Made by a program: the position numbers and the translations under genes. From Limnohabitans sp. Jir72 (GTDB lineage Bacteria > Pseudomonadota > Gammaproteobacteria > Burkholderiales > Burkholderiaceae_C): a stretch of DNA of 64,000 nucleotides. Below, piece by piece: positions 8,057 through 17,576 of the stretch (position 1 is its first letter; each line of letters begins with the position of its first letter). Where the stretch lies: NCBI RefSeq assembly GCF_003063575.1, contig NZ_NESC01000001.1:62001-126000 (forward strand), in the 5' to 3' direction. The notes under the pieces were generated by a model. That model searched no databases and had not been told where the DNA came from. It saw only the letters and a program-made list of their open reading frames with translations.

Positions 8057-11000
8057 ATGTTTGTCCATCTTCGCCTCCATTCCGAATTCTCAGTCGTTGA
8101 CTCCACTTGCCGCATCGACGATGTGGTCAAGATGGCCGCCAAGGATGGGCAGCCCGCCCTGGCCATCACCGATCTGAACAACTTGTTTGGCGGGGTCAAG
8201 TTCTACAAGGAAGGCCGCGGCAAGGGGGTCAAGCCCATCCTGGGGGCGGAAATCAACCTTGAAGGTCTGGGCGGTGATGCGGGTGCGCTGTCTCGTGTGA
8301 TCTTGCTGGTGCAAAGCCACCAGGGCTACCTGAACATTTGTGAGCTGCTGGCGCGGGCTTGGACGCAAAACGTGCTCAAAGGCGTGGCGGTCGTCAAAGT
8401 CAACTGGCTCAAGGAATTGTCTGAAGGCTTGATCTTGCTTTCTGGCGCACAGGCCGGGCCGGTGGGGCAGGCGATTGTGCAGGGCGACACCGACAAGGCG
8501 GCCGATGTGGCGCTGCAGTTGGGCTCGACTTTTCCACACCGTTTTTACTTGGAGCTGCAACGCGCAGGCCGTCCTGAAGACGAAACACAAGTGGCTGGTG
8601 CCGTGGCGCTGGCAGCGCGGCTGCATTTGCCGGTGGTGGCCACGCACCCGGTGCAGTTTCATGCGGCAGACGACTACGAGGCCCATGAAGCCCGCGTGTG
8701 CATTTCCGAAGGCGAGATCCTGGCCAACCCGCGCCGAGTGCGCAAGTTCACGCGCGAGCAGTATTTCAAGTCGGCCGAGGAAATGTGCGCCTTGTTTGCC
8801 GATGTGCCCAGCGCGATCGCCAACACGCTGGAGATCGCCAAGCGCTGCAACCTGAGCTTGGTGCTGGGCAAGCCGCAGTTGCCCAACTTCCCCATTCCAC
8901 CCGTCGACGGCGTGGTCATGTCGGTGGACGATTATTTCCGCCATGTCTCTTTCGAAGGCCTGGAGGCGCGCCTTGCCCACCTGTACCCGGATGAGGCCAA
9001 GCGCAACGCCGAGCGCCCGCGCTACGTGGAGCGGCTGGAGTTTGAGCTGGGCACCATTTTGAAGATGGGCTTTCCGGGTTACTTCCTGATCGTGGGTGAC
9101 TTCATCCAGTGGGCCAAGGCCAATGGCTGCCCTGTGGGCCCGGGCCGGGGTTCGGGTGCGGGCTCGCTCGTGGCCTACGCGCTCAAGATCACCGACCTGG
9201 ACCCTCTGCAATACAGCCTGCTGTTTGAGCGCTTTTTGAACCCCGAGCGGGTGTCCATGCCCGACTTTGACATCGACTTTTGCCAGGGCAACCGGGACAG
9301 AGTGATCGACTATGTGAAGGACAAATACGGGCGTGACGCGGTCAGCCAGATCGCCACCTTCGGCACTATGGCCGCGCGTGCGGCGATCCGCGACGTGGGC
9401 CGCGTGCTGGACATGAGCTACACCTTTTGCGACGGCATCAGCAAGCTGATTCCCAACAAACCGGGCATGTCGGTCACCCTGCAATACCCGCCCGCCACGC
9501 CCAAGGAGGGCGACAAGAACAACTACGCGATTGCCATGGAGCCCATCCTGGCCGAGCGGATTGAGCGCGAAGAAGACGTCAAGACCCTGATCGAGCTGGC
9601 CCAAAAGCTCGAAGGCATGACGCGCAACATCGGCATGCACGCCGGGGGCGTGTTGATCGCGCCAGGCAAGCTGACCGACTTTTGCCCGCTGTACCAGCAG
9701 CCCGGCAGCGAATCGGCAGTGAGCCAGTACGACAAAGACGACGTGGAGGCCGCAGGTCTGGTGAAGTTCGACTTCTTGGGCCTGGCCACGCTGACGATCC
9801 TGGAGATCGCCCGCGAATTCATCATGAAGCGGCACAAAGGCCAGGAAAATTTCGCCTTTGAAAACATCGCCATCGACGACGCGGCGACTTACAAACTGTT
9901 CTCGGACGGCAAGACCGAAGCCGTGTTCCAGTTTGAAAGTCGCGGCATGCAGGGCATGCTGCGCGACGCCCGCCCGAGCCGCCTGGAAGACCTGATTGCG
10001 TTGAACGCGCTGTACCGCCCGGGGCCTATGGACCTGATCCCCAGTTTTGTGGCTCGCAAGCACGGGCGCGAAGTGGTGGAGTACCCGCACCCTGCAGTGG
10101 CCGAGATGCTGAGCGAGACCTACGGCATCATGGTCTATCAGGAGCAGGTGATGCAGACGGCGCAGATTCTGGGCGGCTACTCGCTCGGCGGCGCGGACTT
10201 GCTGCGCCGCGCCATGGGCAAGAAAAAGGCCGAAGAAATGGCCGAGCACCGCGAGAAGTTCCGCGCAGGTGCCCTGGCCACCCACGGCATTGCGCAGGAC
10301 AAGGCCGACGAGGTCTTTGACCTGATGGAAAAATTTGCGGGCTACGGCTTCAACAAGTCGCACGCGGCTGCGTATTCACTGCTGGCGTACCACACCGGTT
10401 GGCTCAAGGTGCACTACACCGCCGAGTTCTTCTGCGCCAACATGACGGTGGAAATGGACGACACCGACAAGCTCAAGGTGCTCTACGAAGACGCGCTGAA
10501 GTTCGGCATCACCTTCGACCCGCCCGATGTGAACCGGGGCACGCACCGCTTTGAGCCTGTCACAGATAAGGTCATCCGTTATGGTCTGGGCGCCATCAAG
10601 GGCACGGGCCAGCAGGCCATTGAAGCCATTGTGGCCGCCCGCAACGAAGGCGGTCCGTTTACCAGCTTGTTTGATTTTGCCGTGCGCGTGGACCGCACCC
10701 GCATCAACAAACGCACGGTGGATGCGCTCATCAAGGCAGGCGCTTTCGACTCGCTGCACATGAACCGTGCCGCCTTGTCGGCCAGCATCGACCGGGCTTT
10801 TGAATTTGCCAGCGCCACCACGGCCAATGCCAACCAGGGCGGCTTGTTCGACATGCTGGGCGATGACTCGCACGGATCAAGCACCCAAGAGCCTGATTTG
10901 GTAGACGTGTTGCCATGGGGCATCAAAGAGCGCTTGCTGCTGGAAAAAACCGCTGTGGGCTTTTACCTGTCGGGCCATTTGTTCGATGCGGTGGAGCGCG

Positions 11001-11623
11001 AAGTGCGGCAGTTTGCGCGCCGCAAGATCGACGACCTGATCGACAGCCGTGAGTCCATGGTGCTGGCGGGCATCGTCAGCGATTTGCGCATCATCAACGG
11101 CCAGCGTGGCAAAGTGGCCATCTTCAAGCTCGACGACAAATCGGGCGTGATGGAAGCCACCGCCGACGAAGGCCTGATCAACTCGGCTAAACAGTTGCTC
11201 AAAGACGACGAATTGATCATCGTCACGGCCAAGATGCAGGCCGACCGTTTTTCAGGCGGCTTTCGCCTCAAGATGGAACAGATCATGGACCTGGGCGCAG
11301 CGCGTTGCCGCTATGGCAAATTCCTGCGCGTAGCCGTCAACGGCCGCGCTCCGGACATTGCGCGCTTGGTCAAAGAATTCCCGGCGCAGCGTGAGCAAAC
11401 CGAGCAGGGCGAGCTGGTCAGGGGCTTGCCGGTGCGCTTGCAACTGGAGCGCCGCAATGAACAGTTGGGCGCACGTGCCGAATTGGCGCTGGGAGAACAA
11501 GCCCGCTTTTTTCCGTCCGATGCGGCTTTGGCCAGCTGGATGGCCCAAGCCGATCAGGGGCAGGCGGTCATTGTGTACGAAGACAACAACCCGATACTGA
11601 CCTTGAGGACGGTGTCGCAGTAA
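8057..11623 (+). CDS. dnaE: DNA polymerase III alpha subunit
   Basis: This is the replicative polymerase catalytic subunit of 1188 residues, the normal length for proteobacterial DnaE. The PHP domain starts at once (FVHLRLHSEFSVVDS, H4 and H8). The palm carries P-D-F-D-I-D-F with D403 and D405, and the third catalytic aspartate is D572 in K-F-D-F-L-G-L. These correspond to D401, D403 and D555 of E. coli. Helix-hairpin-helix and OB-fold regions follow, and a clamp-binding pentapeptide Q-G-G-L-F lies at 927-931. The ATG at 8057 starts the conserved N-terminus, so there is no room for an upstream start. It converges on tolA, with an inverted repeat between the two genes. The GC-rich codon use contrasts with the polysaccharide cluster just upstream. 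Confidence 0.98.
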   Translation: MFVHLRLHSEFSVVDSTCRIDDVVKMAAKDGQPALAITDLNNLFGGVKFYKEGRGKGVKPILGAEINLEGLGGDAGALSRVILLVQSHQGYLNICELLARAWTQNVLKGVAVVKVNWLKELSEGLILLSGAQAGPVGQAIVQGDTDKAADVALQLGSTFPHRFYLELQRAGRPEDETQVAGAVALAARLHLPVVATHPVQFHAADDYEAHEARVCISEGEILANPRRVRKFTREQYFKSAEEMCALFADVPSAIANTLEIAKRCNLSLVLGKPQLPNFPIPPVDGVVMSVDDYFRHVSFEGLEARLAHLYPDEAKRNAERPRYVERLEFELGTILKMGFPGYFLIVGDFIQWAKANGCPVGPGRGSGAGSLVAYALKITDLDPLQYSLLFERFLNPERVSMPDFDIDFCQGNRDRVIDYVKDKYGRDAVSQIATFGTMAARAAIRDVGRVLDMSYTFCDGISKLIPNKPGMSVTLQYPPATPKEGDKNNYAIAMEPILAERIEREEDVKTLIELAQKLEGMTRNIGMHAGGVLIAPGKLTDFCPLYQQPGSESAVSQYDKDDVEAAGLVKFDFLGLATLTILEIAREFIMKRHKGQENFAFENIAIDDAATYKLFSDGKTEAVFQFESRGMQGMLRDARPSRLEDLIALNALYRPGPMDLIPSFVARKHGREVVEYPHPAVAEMLSETYGIMVYQEQVMQTAQILGGYSLGGADLLRRAMGKKKAEEMAEHREKFRAGALATHGIAQDKADEVFDLMEKFAGYGFNKSHAAAYSLLAYHTGWLKVHYTAEFFCANMTVEMDDTDKLKVLYEDALKFGITFDPPDVNRGTHRFEPVTDKVIRYGLGAIKGTGQQAIEAIVAARNEGGPFTSLFDFAVRVDRTRINKRTVDALIKAGAFDSLHMNRAALSASIDRAFEFASATTANANQGGLFDMLGDDSHGSSTQEPDLVDVLPWGIKERLLLEKTAVGFYLSGHLFDAVEREVRQFARRKIDDLIDSRESMVLAGIVSDLRIINGQRGKVAIFKLDDKSGVMEATADEGLINSAKQLLKDDELIIVTAKMQADRFSGGFRLKMEQIMDLGAARCRYGKFLRVAVNGRAPDIARLVKEFPAQREQTEQGELVRGLPVRLQLERRNEQLGARAELALGEQARFFPSDAALASWMAQADQGQAVIVYEDNNPILTLRTVSQ

Positions 11624-11630
11624 GGCAGCT

Positions 11631-11660
11631 TGGTCCAAGCCGATGCTGTGCCTTGGACCA
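11631..11660. repeat. inverted repeat between convergent dnaE and tolA
   Basis: TGGTCCAAG (11631-11639) and CTTGGACCA (11652-11660) form a perfect 9-bp stem with a 12-base loop, eight bases after the dnaE stop. It has no T-run on either strand, so it is not a classical intrinsic terminator. It may protect 3' ends or act as a weak bidirectional stop. Confidence 0.5.
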
Positions 11661-11714
11661 CTGAGCGAAAAACACTGACCCGACAGGGAGTGCCCTCGAT
11701 GGGCGAAGTTTCAC

Positions 11715-12671
11715 TCAGTCCTGAGGCCTGAAGCCCAATACGATGACCGAGGGAACCCGGCCATCGGTGTCCTTGGGAAAAACCTCGGTCTTGTCGATGG
11801 CACGCAGCACGACGTCGTCCCAAGCGCGGTTGCCGCTTGTTTGGACAATGCGGCGGCTCAAGATGGTGCCATCCGGGCTGACCTTGACTTCCACCTCGGC
11901 ACGCGGGTTGCCGACCACATCGCCGGGGTAGGTGATGTTGGGTTTGATGCGGCCCACCAGGCGACCGGCATAGCTGGCCGATGGGCCGGATGACTTGAGG
12001 GCGCTGCCCGTGGCGTTCTCGCCCCCCGAAGCCCCAGCCAAGCCTTGCATTCGTTTGAGGTTCTCGCTGCGCAGGTCGTCCATGCGGGCTGCGTCGGCTT
12101 TGGCGTCTGCCGCCTTTTTGGCGTCGTCTTGCTTGCGCTTTTTAGCGTCGGCCTCGGCTTTTTCGGCAGCCTTTTTCTTTTCAAGCTCTTTGTCAGCCTT
12201 GTCCTTTTCGGCCTTTTCTTTGGCGGCTTTTTCTTCTTTCTCGCGCTCTTTGCGCTTGAGTTCGGCTTTTTCCTTTTCCAGCTTCTCGGCTTCTTTTTTC
12301 TGGTCCAGTTGCTTTTTCTTTTCGAGCGCAATTTGCGCATCGCGCCGCTCGACTTCCGGATCGGGCGCGGGGGGCGGCGTCGGCGTCGGTTTGACCTTGG
12401 GCTCAGGTTTGGGGGGCTCGGGTTCGGGCTGTGTCGCGGGCGGGGGCTCTTGCAAGCGGGGAGCGGCGGCCTGTGGTGTCGCCGACCACAATTCGGCCTC
12501 GGCTTGAACGGTCTGGGGCTGGGTTCGCCATTGGGTGGCCAATGCCAAGGCCAGGAAGAGGGCCGCGTGCGCTGCGATGGCGATCAACAGCGAGCCTTGA
12601 CGCCCCTCCGGTGCGGGCGGTGCAAATTCCAGGTGCGGGGCAGGGCGTGGGCTCACAGCCGAATTCCTCAT
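11715..12671 (-). CDS. tolA: cell envelope protein TolA
   Basis: TolA couples the TolQR proton channel in the inner membrane to the outer-membrane TolB-Pal complex during division. The 318-residue product has one N-terminal membrane helix (about residues 27-50) and a proline-rich spacer of P-E-P/P-K-P repeats. A long lysine/alanine/glutamate coiled-coil helix follows (about 115-215). The C-terminal globular domain carries YAGRLVGRIKPNITYPGD and E-V-x-V-K-V-x-P-D-G, the TonB/TolA fold. The frame is open further upstream, but the ATG at 12671 lies eight bases after the tolR stop and gives the usual short cytoplasmic N-terminus. It is the last gene of the minus-strand chain; tolB and pal do not follow. 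Confidence 0.93.
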   Translation of the reverse strand: MRNSAVSPRPAPHLEFAPPAPEGRQGSLLIAIAAHAALFLALALATQWRTQPQTVQAEAELWSATPQAAAPRLQEPPPATQPEPEPPKPEPKVKPTPTPPPAPDPEVERRDAQIALEKKKQLDQKKEAEKLEKEKAELKRKEREKEEKAAKEKAEKDKADKELEKKKAAEKAEADAKKRKQDDAKKAADAKADAARMDDLRSENLKRMQGLAGASGGENATGSALKSSGPSASYAGRLVGRIKPNITYPGDVVGNPRAEVEVKVSPDGTILSRRIVQTSGNRAWDDVVLRAIDKTEVFPKDTDGRVPSVIVLGFRPQD

Positions 12672-12678
12672 GCAGAGC

Positions 12679-13098
<420 letters not shown>

Positions 13099-13110
13099 GC
13101 AGTGCTCCTT

Positions 13111-13815
13111 TCAGTGGCCAGACGCCGAGCTGCTGGTACCGGCCGAACCCAGGCTGCGTTGCAAGATGTTGGAGAACTCTTCGATGAAGGTTTCCATCTT
13201 GATGGCGATGCGGTCCACGTCGTGTGAGAAACGGTTGTAGGCCAGCACGGCTGGAATGGCGGCAAACAGGCCAATGGCGGTGGCCACCAGTGCTTCGGCA
13301 ATGCCGGGGGCCACAGTGGCCAAGGTCACTTGCTGCAAATTGGCCAGACCGGTGAAGGCATGCATGATGCCCCACACCGTGCCGAACAAGCCGACATAAG
13401 GCGAGATCGAACCGACCGAAGCCAGAAAGGCCAGCTGGGATTCGGCCACGTCCATCTCGCGTTGGAAACTGGCGCGCATGGCGCGGCGTGCACCGTCAAG
13501 CAAAGTGCCTGCATCGCTGATGCGGCGCTCGCGCAGCTTTTGGTACTCGCGCATGCCGCTGGCAAAAATGCGTTCCATGGGGCCCGACATCTTGGCGTTT
13601 TGTGTGGCTGCATTGAACAGCTCGTTCAGGCTGGTGCCTGACCAGAAGACCCGCTCGAACTCTTCATTGAGGTTTTTAATGTGCTTGAGCGCCGACAATT
13701 TGCGTGCAATGGCTGCCCAGCTGGTGACCGATATGCCCAGCAAGATGAGCACCACCAACTGGACCACAAAGCTGGCGTGCAGCAACAGCGAGACGATGGA
13801 CATGTCTTGGTTCAT
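13111..13815 (-). CDS. tolQ: Tol-Pal proton-channel subunit TolQ
   Basis: This MotA/TolQ/ExbB-family protein of 234 residues has one N-terminal membrane helix (about 8-30). After a cytoplasmic loop, two more helices include V-G-L-F-G-T-V-W-G-I-M and VAPGIAEALVATAIGLFAAI, the conserved ion-path segments. It forms the proton-driven motor with TolR that energises TolA. The ATG at 13815 overlaps the ybgC stop by four bases (ATGA), so the long in-frame extension into ybgC is not real. Gene order ybgC-tolQ-tolR-tolA is the standard proteobacterial arrangement. Confidence 0.96.
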   Translation of the reverse strand: MNQDMSIVSLLLHASFVVQLVVLILLGISVTSWAAIARKLSALKHIKNLNEEFERVFWSGTSLNELFNAATQNAKMSGPMERIFASGMREYQKLRERRISDAGTLLDGARRAMRASFQREMDVAESQLAFLASVGSISPYVGLFGTVWGIMHAFTGLANLQQVTLATVAPGIAEALVATAIGLFAAIPAVLAYNRFSHDVDRIAIKMETFIEEFSNILQRSLGSAGTSSSASGH

Positions 13816-14225
13816 TTCAGGGCTTCCAGAACGGGGGCCGGAATGCGGCCCGGTTTCAAAGTTTGGCTGTCGACCCAGCCAAGGCGGATGGTGCCTTCGG
13901 CCAGGAGTCGGTCGGTTTGGCCGGGCGTGCGCAAGTAGGCACGCTGGGCAATGGTCAGGCTCACGCGCCCGGATGCTTGCAGCTCGGCGGTGACCACCAA
14001 GGTGTCGTCCAGCCGGGCAGGTGAATGGTATTTGACGGCCGTTTCGCTCACCACGAACATGCCGCCCGACTCGTCGCGCAGCACCTGTTGGCCAAAGCCC
14101 AATGCGCGCAGCCATTCGGTGCGGGCGCGTTCAAAGAACTTCAGGTAGTTGGCATAGAACACGATGCCACCGGCGTCGGTGTCTTCCCAATAGATGCGGA
14201 TGGGGAACTGAAAGGGTGTGTTCAT
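13812..14225 (-). CDS. ybgC: Tol-Pal system acyl-CoA thioesterase YbgC
   Basis: This 137-residue hot-dog-fold thioesterase has the 4-hydroxybenzoyl-CoA thioesterase signature IYWEDTDAGGIVFYANYLKF. The aspartate in E-D-T-D-A-G-G is the catalytic residue of the family. YbgC hydrolyses short-chain or phospholipid-related acyl-CoA/ACP thioesters and is nearly always encoded in front of tolQ. The ATG at 14225 overlaps the aminotransferase stop by four bases, and its own stop overlaps tolQ by four, so translation is coupled on both sides. Length is normal. Confidence 0.95.
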   Translation of the reverse strand: MNTPFQFPIRIYWEDTDAGGIVFYANYLKFFERARTEWLRALGFGQQVLRDESGGMFVVSETAVKYHSPARLDDTLVVTAELQASGRVSLTIAQRAYLRTPGQTDRLLAEGTIRLGWVDSQTLKPGRIPAPVLEALK

Positions 14226-15409
14226 GGGTGCAGCCAGGCTTTCAGGCGTGCAATCGCCGTTTGCAATTCGACCATCGAGTTGGCGGTGGAAAACCGCACA
14301 AAACGCGCAGTCTGGTCGGTGCCAAAGTCGCGGCCGGGTGTGATGGCCACATGGGCATGCTCCAGTGCGGCGAAGGCGAAGTCCCAGCTGCCCTTGAGGC
14401 CCAGCTTTTGGCAGGCGGCCGTACAGTCGGCCCAAGCGTAAAAAGCGCCATCGGGGGCCACGGGTACCGTCAGACCCAAGTCGTTCAGTGCAGGGATGAA
14501 GTAATCACGGCGGGCTTTGAATTCGGTACGGCGGCGCTCGTATTCGGCCAGGCTTTCGGGGGCAAAGCAGGCCAATGCGGCCTGCTGCGCCACGGTGCTG
14601 GCACAGATGAACAGGTTTTGCGCCAAGCGTTCGAGCACCGGCACCAGCGCCTCGGGCACCACCAGCCAGCCCAAGCGCCAACCGGTCATGTTGAAGTACT
14701 TGCTGAAACTGTTGATGCTGACGATGTCTTCGCCCAAAGCCAATGCGCTTTGGCCAAACTGCTCATCGTGGCTCAGGCCCAGGTAAATCTCGTCGATCAG
14801 GGTGATGCCGCCGCGAGCACGCACCACCTCATGGATGCGACGCAGCTCGGCCGGATCGATGGACGTACCGGTGGGGTTGGAGGGCGAGGCCAGCAACACG
14901 CCGCGGGTGTGCGGCCCCCAAGCGGCGGCGACTTTCTCGGCGCTGAGCTGGAAGCGTTCTGCTGCTGTGGTGGGGATCAGTTTGGCAGTGCCCTCTGCTG
15001 CGCTCACAAAGTGGCGGTTGCAGGGGTAGCTCGGGTCGGGCATCAGGATTTCGTCGCCACGATCGATCAGCGCCAGGCAAGCCAGGTGCAAAGCAGCCGA
15101 GGCGCCTGCGGTGATGACGATCCGGCTGGCAGGCACCTCAACGCCAAAGCGCGAGCCATACCAGTTGCTGATGGCTTGGCGCAAAGGCTCCAGGCCCAGG
15201 GCAGGGGTGTATTGGGTTTGACCCGCGTCGATGGCTGCTTGCGCGGCTTGCTGCACCAGGGGCGGGGCGGTGAAGTCGGGCTCACCGATGTTGAGGAAGA
15301 CCACCGGGCGGTCGGTGTGGGCCACTTCGCGGGCTTTTTGCGAGGCGGCCTTGGCCACCTCCATCACGTAAAACGGCTCGATGCGCTCGGCGCGTTGGGA
15401 GGTGCGCAT
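14222..15409 (-). CDS. PLP-dependent class I/II aminotransferase
   Basis: This 395-residue fold-type I aminotransferase has the PLP-binding features N178 in S-P-S-N-P-T-G, D206 and Y209 in I-D-E-I-Y, Schiff-base lysine K237 in S-F-S-K-Y-F, and phosphate-binding R245. R368 in the C-terminal V-R-F-S motif would bind the substrate carboxylate. The general form resembles aspartate/alanine-type aminotransferases of the AspC/AAT-Igamma group; the amino donor cannot be told. It lies between nusB and ybgC, 15 bases after the nusB stop region and overlapping ybgC by four bases, which ties it to the riboflavin-Tol chain. The link to Tol function is probably positional only. Confidence 0.88.
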   Translation of the reverse strand: MRTSQRAERIEPFYVMEVAKAASQKAREVAHTDRPVVFLNIGEPDFTAPPLVQQAAQAAIDAGQTQYTPALGLEPLRQAISNWYGSRFGVEVPASRIVITAGASAALHLACLALIDRGDEILMPDPSYPCNRHFVSAAEGTAKLIPTTAAERFQLSAEKVAAAWGPHTRGVLLASPSNPTGTSIDPAELRRIHEVVRARGGITLIDEIYLGLSHDEQFGQSALALGEDIVSINSFSKYFNMTGWRLGWLVVPEALVPVLERLAQNLFICASTVAQQAALACFAPESLAEYERRRTEFKARRDYFIPALNDLGLTVPVAPDGAFYAWADCTAACQKLGLKGSWDFAFAALEHAHVAITPGRDFGTDQTARFVRFSTANSMVELQTAIARLKAWLHP

Positions 15410-15424
15410 GGGGGCTGTGCAGCT

Positions 15425-15949
15425 TTACTTGATGCGACCGGCCTGGCGGTCGGCTTGTACCTCGGCGGCGCGCAACTCGGGGGCCAAGCCACCCAACACG
15501 GCATTGACGTATTTGTGACCGTCGGTACCGCCAAAGTCCTTGGCCAGCTCGATGCACTCGTTGAGCACCACGCGCCAAGGCACGTCCAGGCAGTGCTGCA
15601 GCTCGTAGACGCCGATCCACATCACGGCGTGTTCAACGGGCGAGATCTCGGCAAAACTGCGGTCCAGCTTAGGGCCGATCAGGCCGTCCAGTGCTTTCGC
15701 TTGTTCGGTACAGCCGTAGAGCAGGGCGTCGTAGTGGGCCGAGTCGGCTTTGTGAAAGCCAGACAGGTCGCGGGTAAAGACGTCGATGTCCGAAGCTTCG
15801 TTTTTACCCACGATGTGCTGGTACAGCGCCTGCAGTGCAAATTCGCGCGAACGGCTGCGGGCTGGTTTGGCCGAGGACTTGCGCGAGCCCTGGGCTGCAG
15901 GCAGGGTGCTGGCCGTTTCTGTCTCTGGCGTGCTGTTTTGGTCGTTCAT
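15425..15949 (-). CDS. nusB: transcription antitermination factor NusB
   Basis: This 174-residue all-helical NusB binds boxA RNA with NusE (S10) in rRNA antitermination. A variable, alanine/serine-rich N-terminus of about 35 residues precedes the conserved R-x-x-A-L-Q-A-L-Y-Q. Later come [10 protein letters not shown] and the family signature [26 protein letters not shown] near the C-terminus. The start is the ATG at 15949, overlapping the ribH stop (TGATG); the GTG one codon upstream is less likely. NusB after ribH is a conserved pairing in many bacteria. Confidence 0.96.
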   Translation of the reverse strand: MNDQNSTPETETASTLPAAQGSRKSSAKPARSRSREFALQALYQHIVGKNEASDIDVFTRDLSGFHKADSAHYDALLYGCTEQAKALDGLIGPKLDRSFAEISPVEHAVMWIGVYELQHCLDVPWRVVLNECIELAKDFGGTDGHKYVNAVLGGLAPELRAAEVQADRQAGRIK

Positions 15950-16452
15950 CACGCGTTCTCTTCGTCGTCAAACTCTTCGGCCAGATCGGCTGACAGGTCG
16001 TCCATGATGCAGGCCATCTCGACCGCCACGCGTGCTGCGTCGCGGCCTTTTTCGGTCTGGCGGGCGATGGCTTGCTCCAGGTTTTCGGTGGTCAAAATCG
16101 CGTTGGCAATGGGCAAGTTGTAATCGAGCGAGACGCGGCTCACGCCTGCGCCGGATTCGTTGGCCACCAGTTCAAAGTGGTAGGTCTCGCCGCGGATGAT
16201 GCAGCCCAGCGCGATCAGCGCGTCGTATTCGGCGCGTTCGGCCATGGCCTGCAGGGCCACGGGCACTTCCAAAGCGCCGGGCACCATGACGTGGTCGATG
16301 CTGGTCACGCCCAGCGCTTGCAGCTCTTCGATGCAGGCTTTGGCCAATGCGTTGGTGATGTCTTCGTTGAAACGGGCTTGCACAATGCCGATGTGCAGGA
16401 ATTGCCCGTCAAGTTCTTGTTCTGTGCCTTTGTTCGCTTCGAGCATGTTCAT
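15949..16452 (-). CDS. ribH: 6,7-dimethyl-8-ribityllumazine synthase
   Basis: Lumazine synthase condenses 5-amino-6-ribitylamino-uracil with 3,4-dihydroxy-2-butanone 4-phosphate, the penultimate step to riboflavin. The 167-residue product shows [12 protein letters not shown] and [20 protein letters not shown]; the histidine after Y is the catalytic base region. The ATG at 16452 overlaps the preceding stop (ATGA) and gives M-N-M-L-E-A-N, parallel to E. coli M-N-I-I-E-A-N. A second ATG at 16446 is better spaced from AAGGA, so the true start could be two codons later. A longer in-frame extension upstream is the shadow of the preceding gene. Confidence 0.95.
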   Translation of the reverse strand: MNMLEANKGTEQELDGQFLHIGIVQARFNEDITNALAKACIEELQALGVTSIDHVMVPGALEVPVALQAMAERAEYDALIALGCIIRGETYHFELVANESGAGVSRVSLDYNLPIANAILTTENLEQAIARQTEKGRDAARVAVEMACIMDDLSADLAEEFDDEENA

Positions 16453-17576
16453 TCCTTGGGGATGTAACCGGTGATTTCGAGGCCGTAGCCGGTCATGCTG
16501 GGCATGCGGCGGGGCTGGCCCATGAGTTTCATCTTGTGAACGCCGCATTCGCGCAAAATTTGCGCGCCCACGCCGTAAGTGCGCAGGTCCATCTTGCCGC
16601 GCTCGGGCGCTTGGGCTGAGCGGGCCCGGCCTTCAAACTGTGCCAGCAGCTGGTCAGCCGATTCGCCGCAGTTGAGCAGCACGGCCACGCCGCAGCCTTG
16701 GGCGTTGAGGTAGTGCAAGCTGGTGTCCAGGCTCCAGGAGTGCATGGCGCGGTTGACTTCGAGGGCATCCAACACCGACAGGGGTTCGTGTACACGCACG
16801 GGCACTTCGGTGTCGGCGGACCATTGGCCTTTGACCAGCGCCAAGTGCACGGTCTGGCTGGGTTGGTCGCGAAAAGCGTGTGCGGTGAATTCGCCGTGTG
16901 CGGTTTGCAACGTGCGGCTGCCGATGCGCTCCACCAGCGATTCGTTGCGGCTGCGGTATTCGATCAGGTCGGCTATCGTGCCGATCTTCAAGCCGTGCTC
17001 GGCCGCGAAGATTTGCAAGTCGGGCAGGCGGGCCATGGTGCCGTCGTCTTTCATGATCTCGCAGATCACGGACGATGCGCTGCAACCGGCCATCGCAGCC
17101 AAATCGCAACCCGCTTCGGTGTGGCCTGCGCGCATGAGCACGCCGCCATCCACCGCTTGAAGCGGGAAGATGTGGCCGGGCTGGACCAGGTCAGTGGGTT
17201 GGGTGTTGCGCGCCACGGCCACCTGCACCGTACGAGCACGGTCAGCGGCCGAAATGCCGGTGGTCACGCCTTCGGCGGCTTCAATGGAGACGGTGAAGGC
17301 GGTGCTGTAGACCGTGCCGTTGCGCGCCGCCATGGGCGGCAGCTTCAAAAATTCGCAGCGCTCGCGGGTGAGCGTCAGGCAAATCAGGCCCCGGCCAAAG
17401 CGGGCCATGAAGTTGATGGCTTCGGGTGTGACGTGGTCGGACGCCAGCACCAGATCGCCTTCGTTTTCGCGGTCTTCTTCGTCGACCAGGATCACGATGC
17501 GACCGGCTTTCATCTCGGCCACGATCTCTTCGACCGGCGAGATCGCCACGGGTGTCAATTGCGCTGGAACGTTCAT
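16449..17576 (-). CDS. ribB: 3,4-dihydroxy-2-butanone 4-phosphate synthase fused to a degenerate GTP cyclohydrolase II domain (RibBX type)
   Basis: Residues 1-205 form a complete DHBP synthase (RibB): [14 protein letters not shown] carries the acidic active-site loop, and [14 protein letters not shown] is present. It makes the four-carbon unit for lumazine synthase. Residues about 210-375 align in shape with GTP cyclohydrolase II, but the zinc-binding cysteines are gone. The expected G-x-x-x-x-S-x-R-C-D-C-G region reads [20 protein letters not shown], and the usual G-R-G-I-G-L stretch is absent. The second domain is therefore almost certainly not a cyclohydrolase, as in the RibBX hybrids known from many proteobacteria. 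It overlaps ribE upstream and ribH downstream by four bases each. A separate ribA is expected elsewhere in the genome. Confidence 0.92.
   Translation of the reverse strand: MNVPAQLTPVAISPVEEIVAEMKAGRIVILVDEEDRENEGDLVLASDHVTPEAINFMARFGRGLICLTLTRERCEFLKLPPMAARNGTVYSTAFTVSIEAAEGVTTGISAADRARTVQVAVARNTQPTDLVQPGHIFPLQAVDGGVLMRAGHTEAGCDLAAMAGCSASSVICEIMKDDGTMARLPDLQIFAAEHGLKIGTIADLIEYRSRNESLVERIGSRTLQTAHGEFTAHAFRDQPSQTVHLALVKGQWSADTEVPVRVHEPLSVLDALEVNRAMHSWSLDTSLHYLNAQGCGVAVLLNCGESADQLLAQFEGRARSAQAPERGKMDLRTYGVGAQILRECGVHKMKLMGQPRRMPSMTGYGLEITGYIPKE

Noticed and set aside
8090..10363. A 757-codon open frame antisense to dnaE
   Set aside because: It arises from the codon bias of the GC-rich dnaE gene. 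The translated protein has a shadow-like His/Gln/Val composition and no domain.
14102..16123. A 673-codon plus-strand open frame
   Set aside because: It is antisense to ybgC, the aminotransferase, nusB and ribH, all with firm families; no motif in the antisense product.
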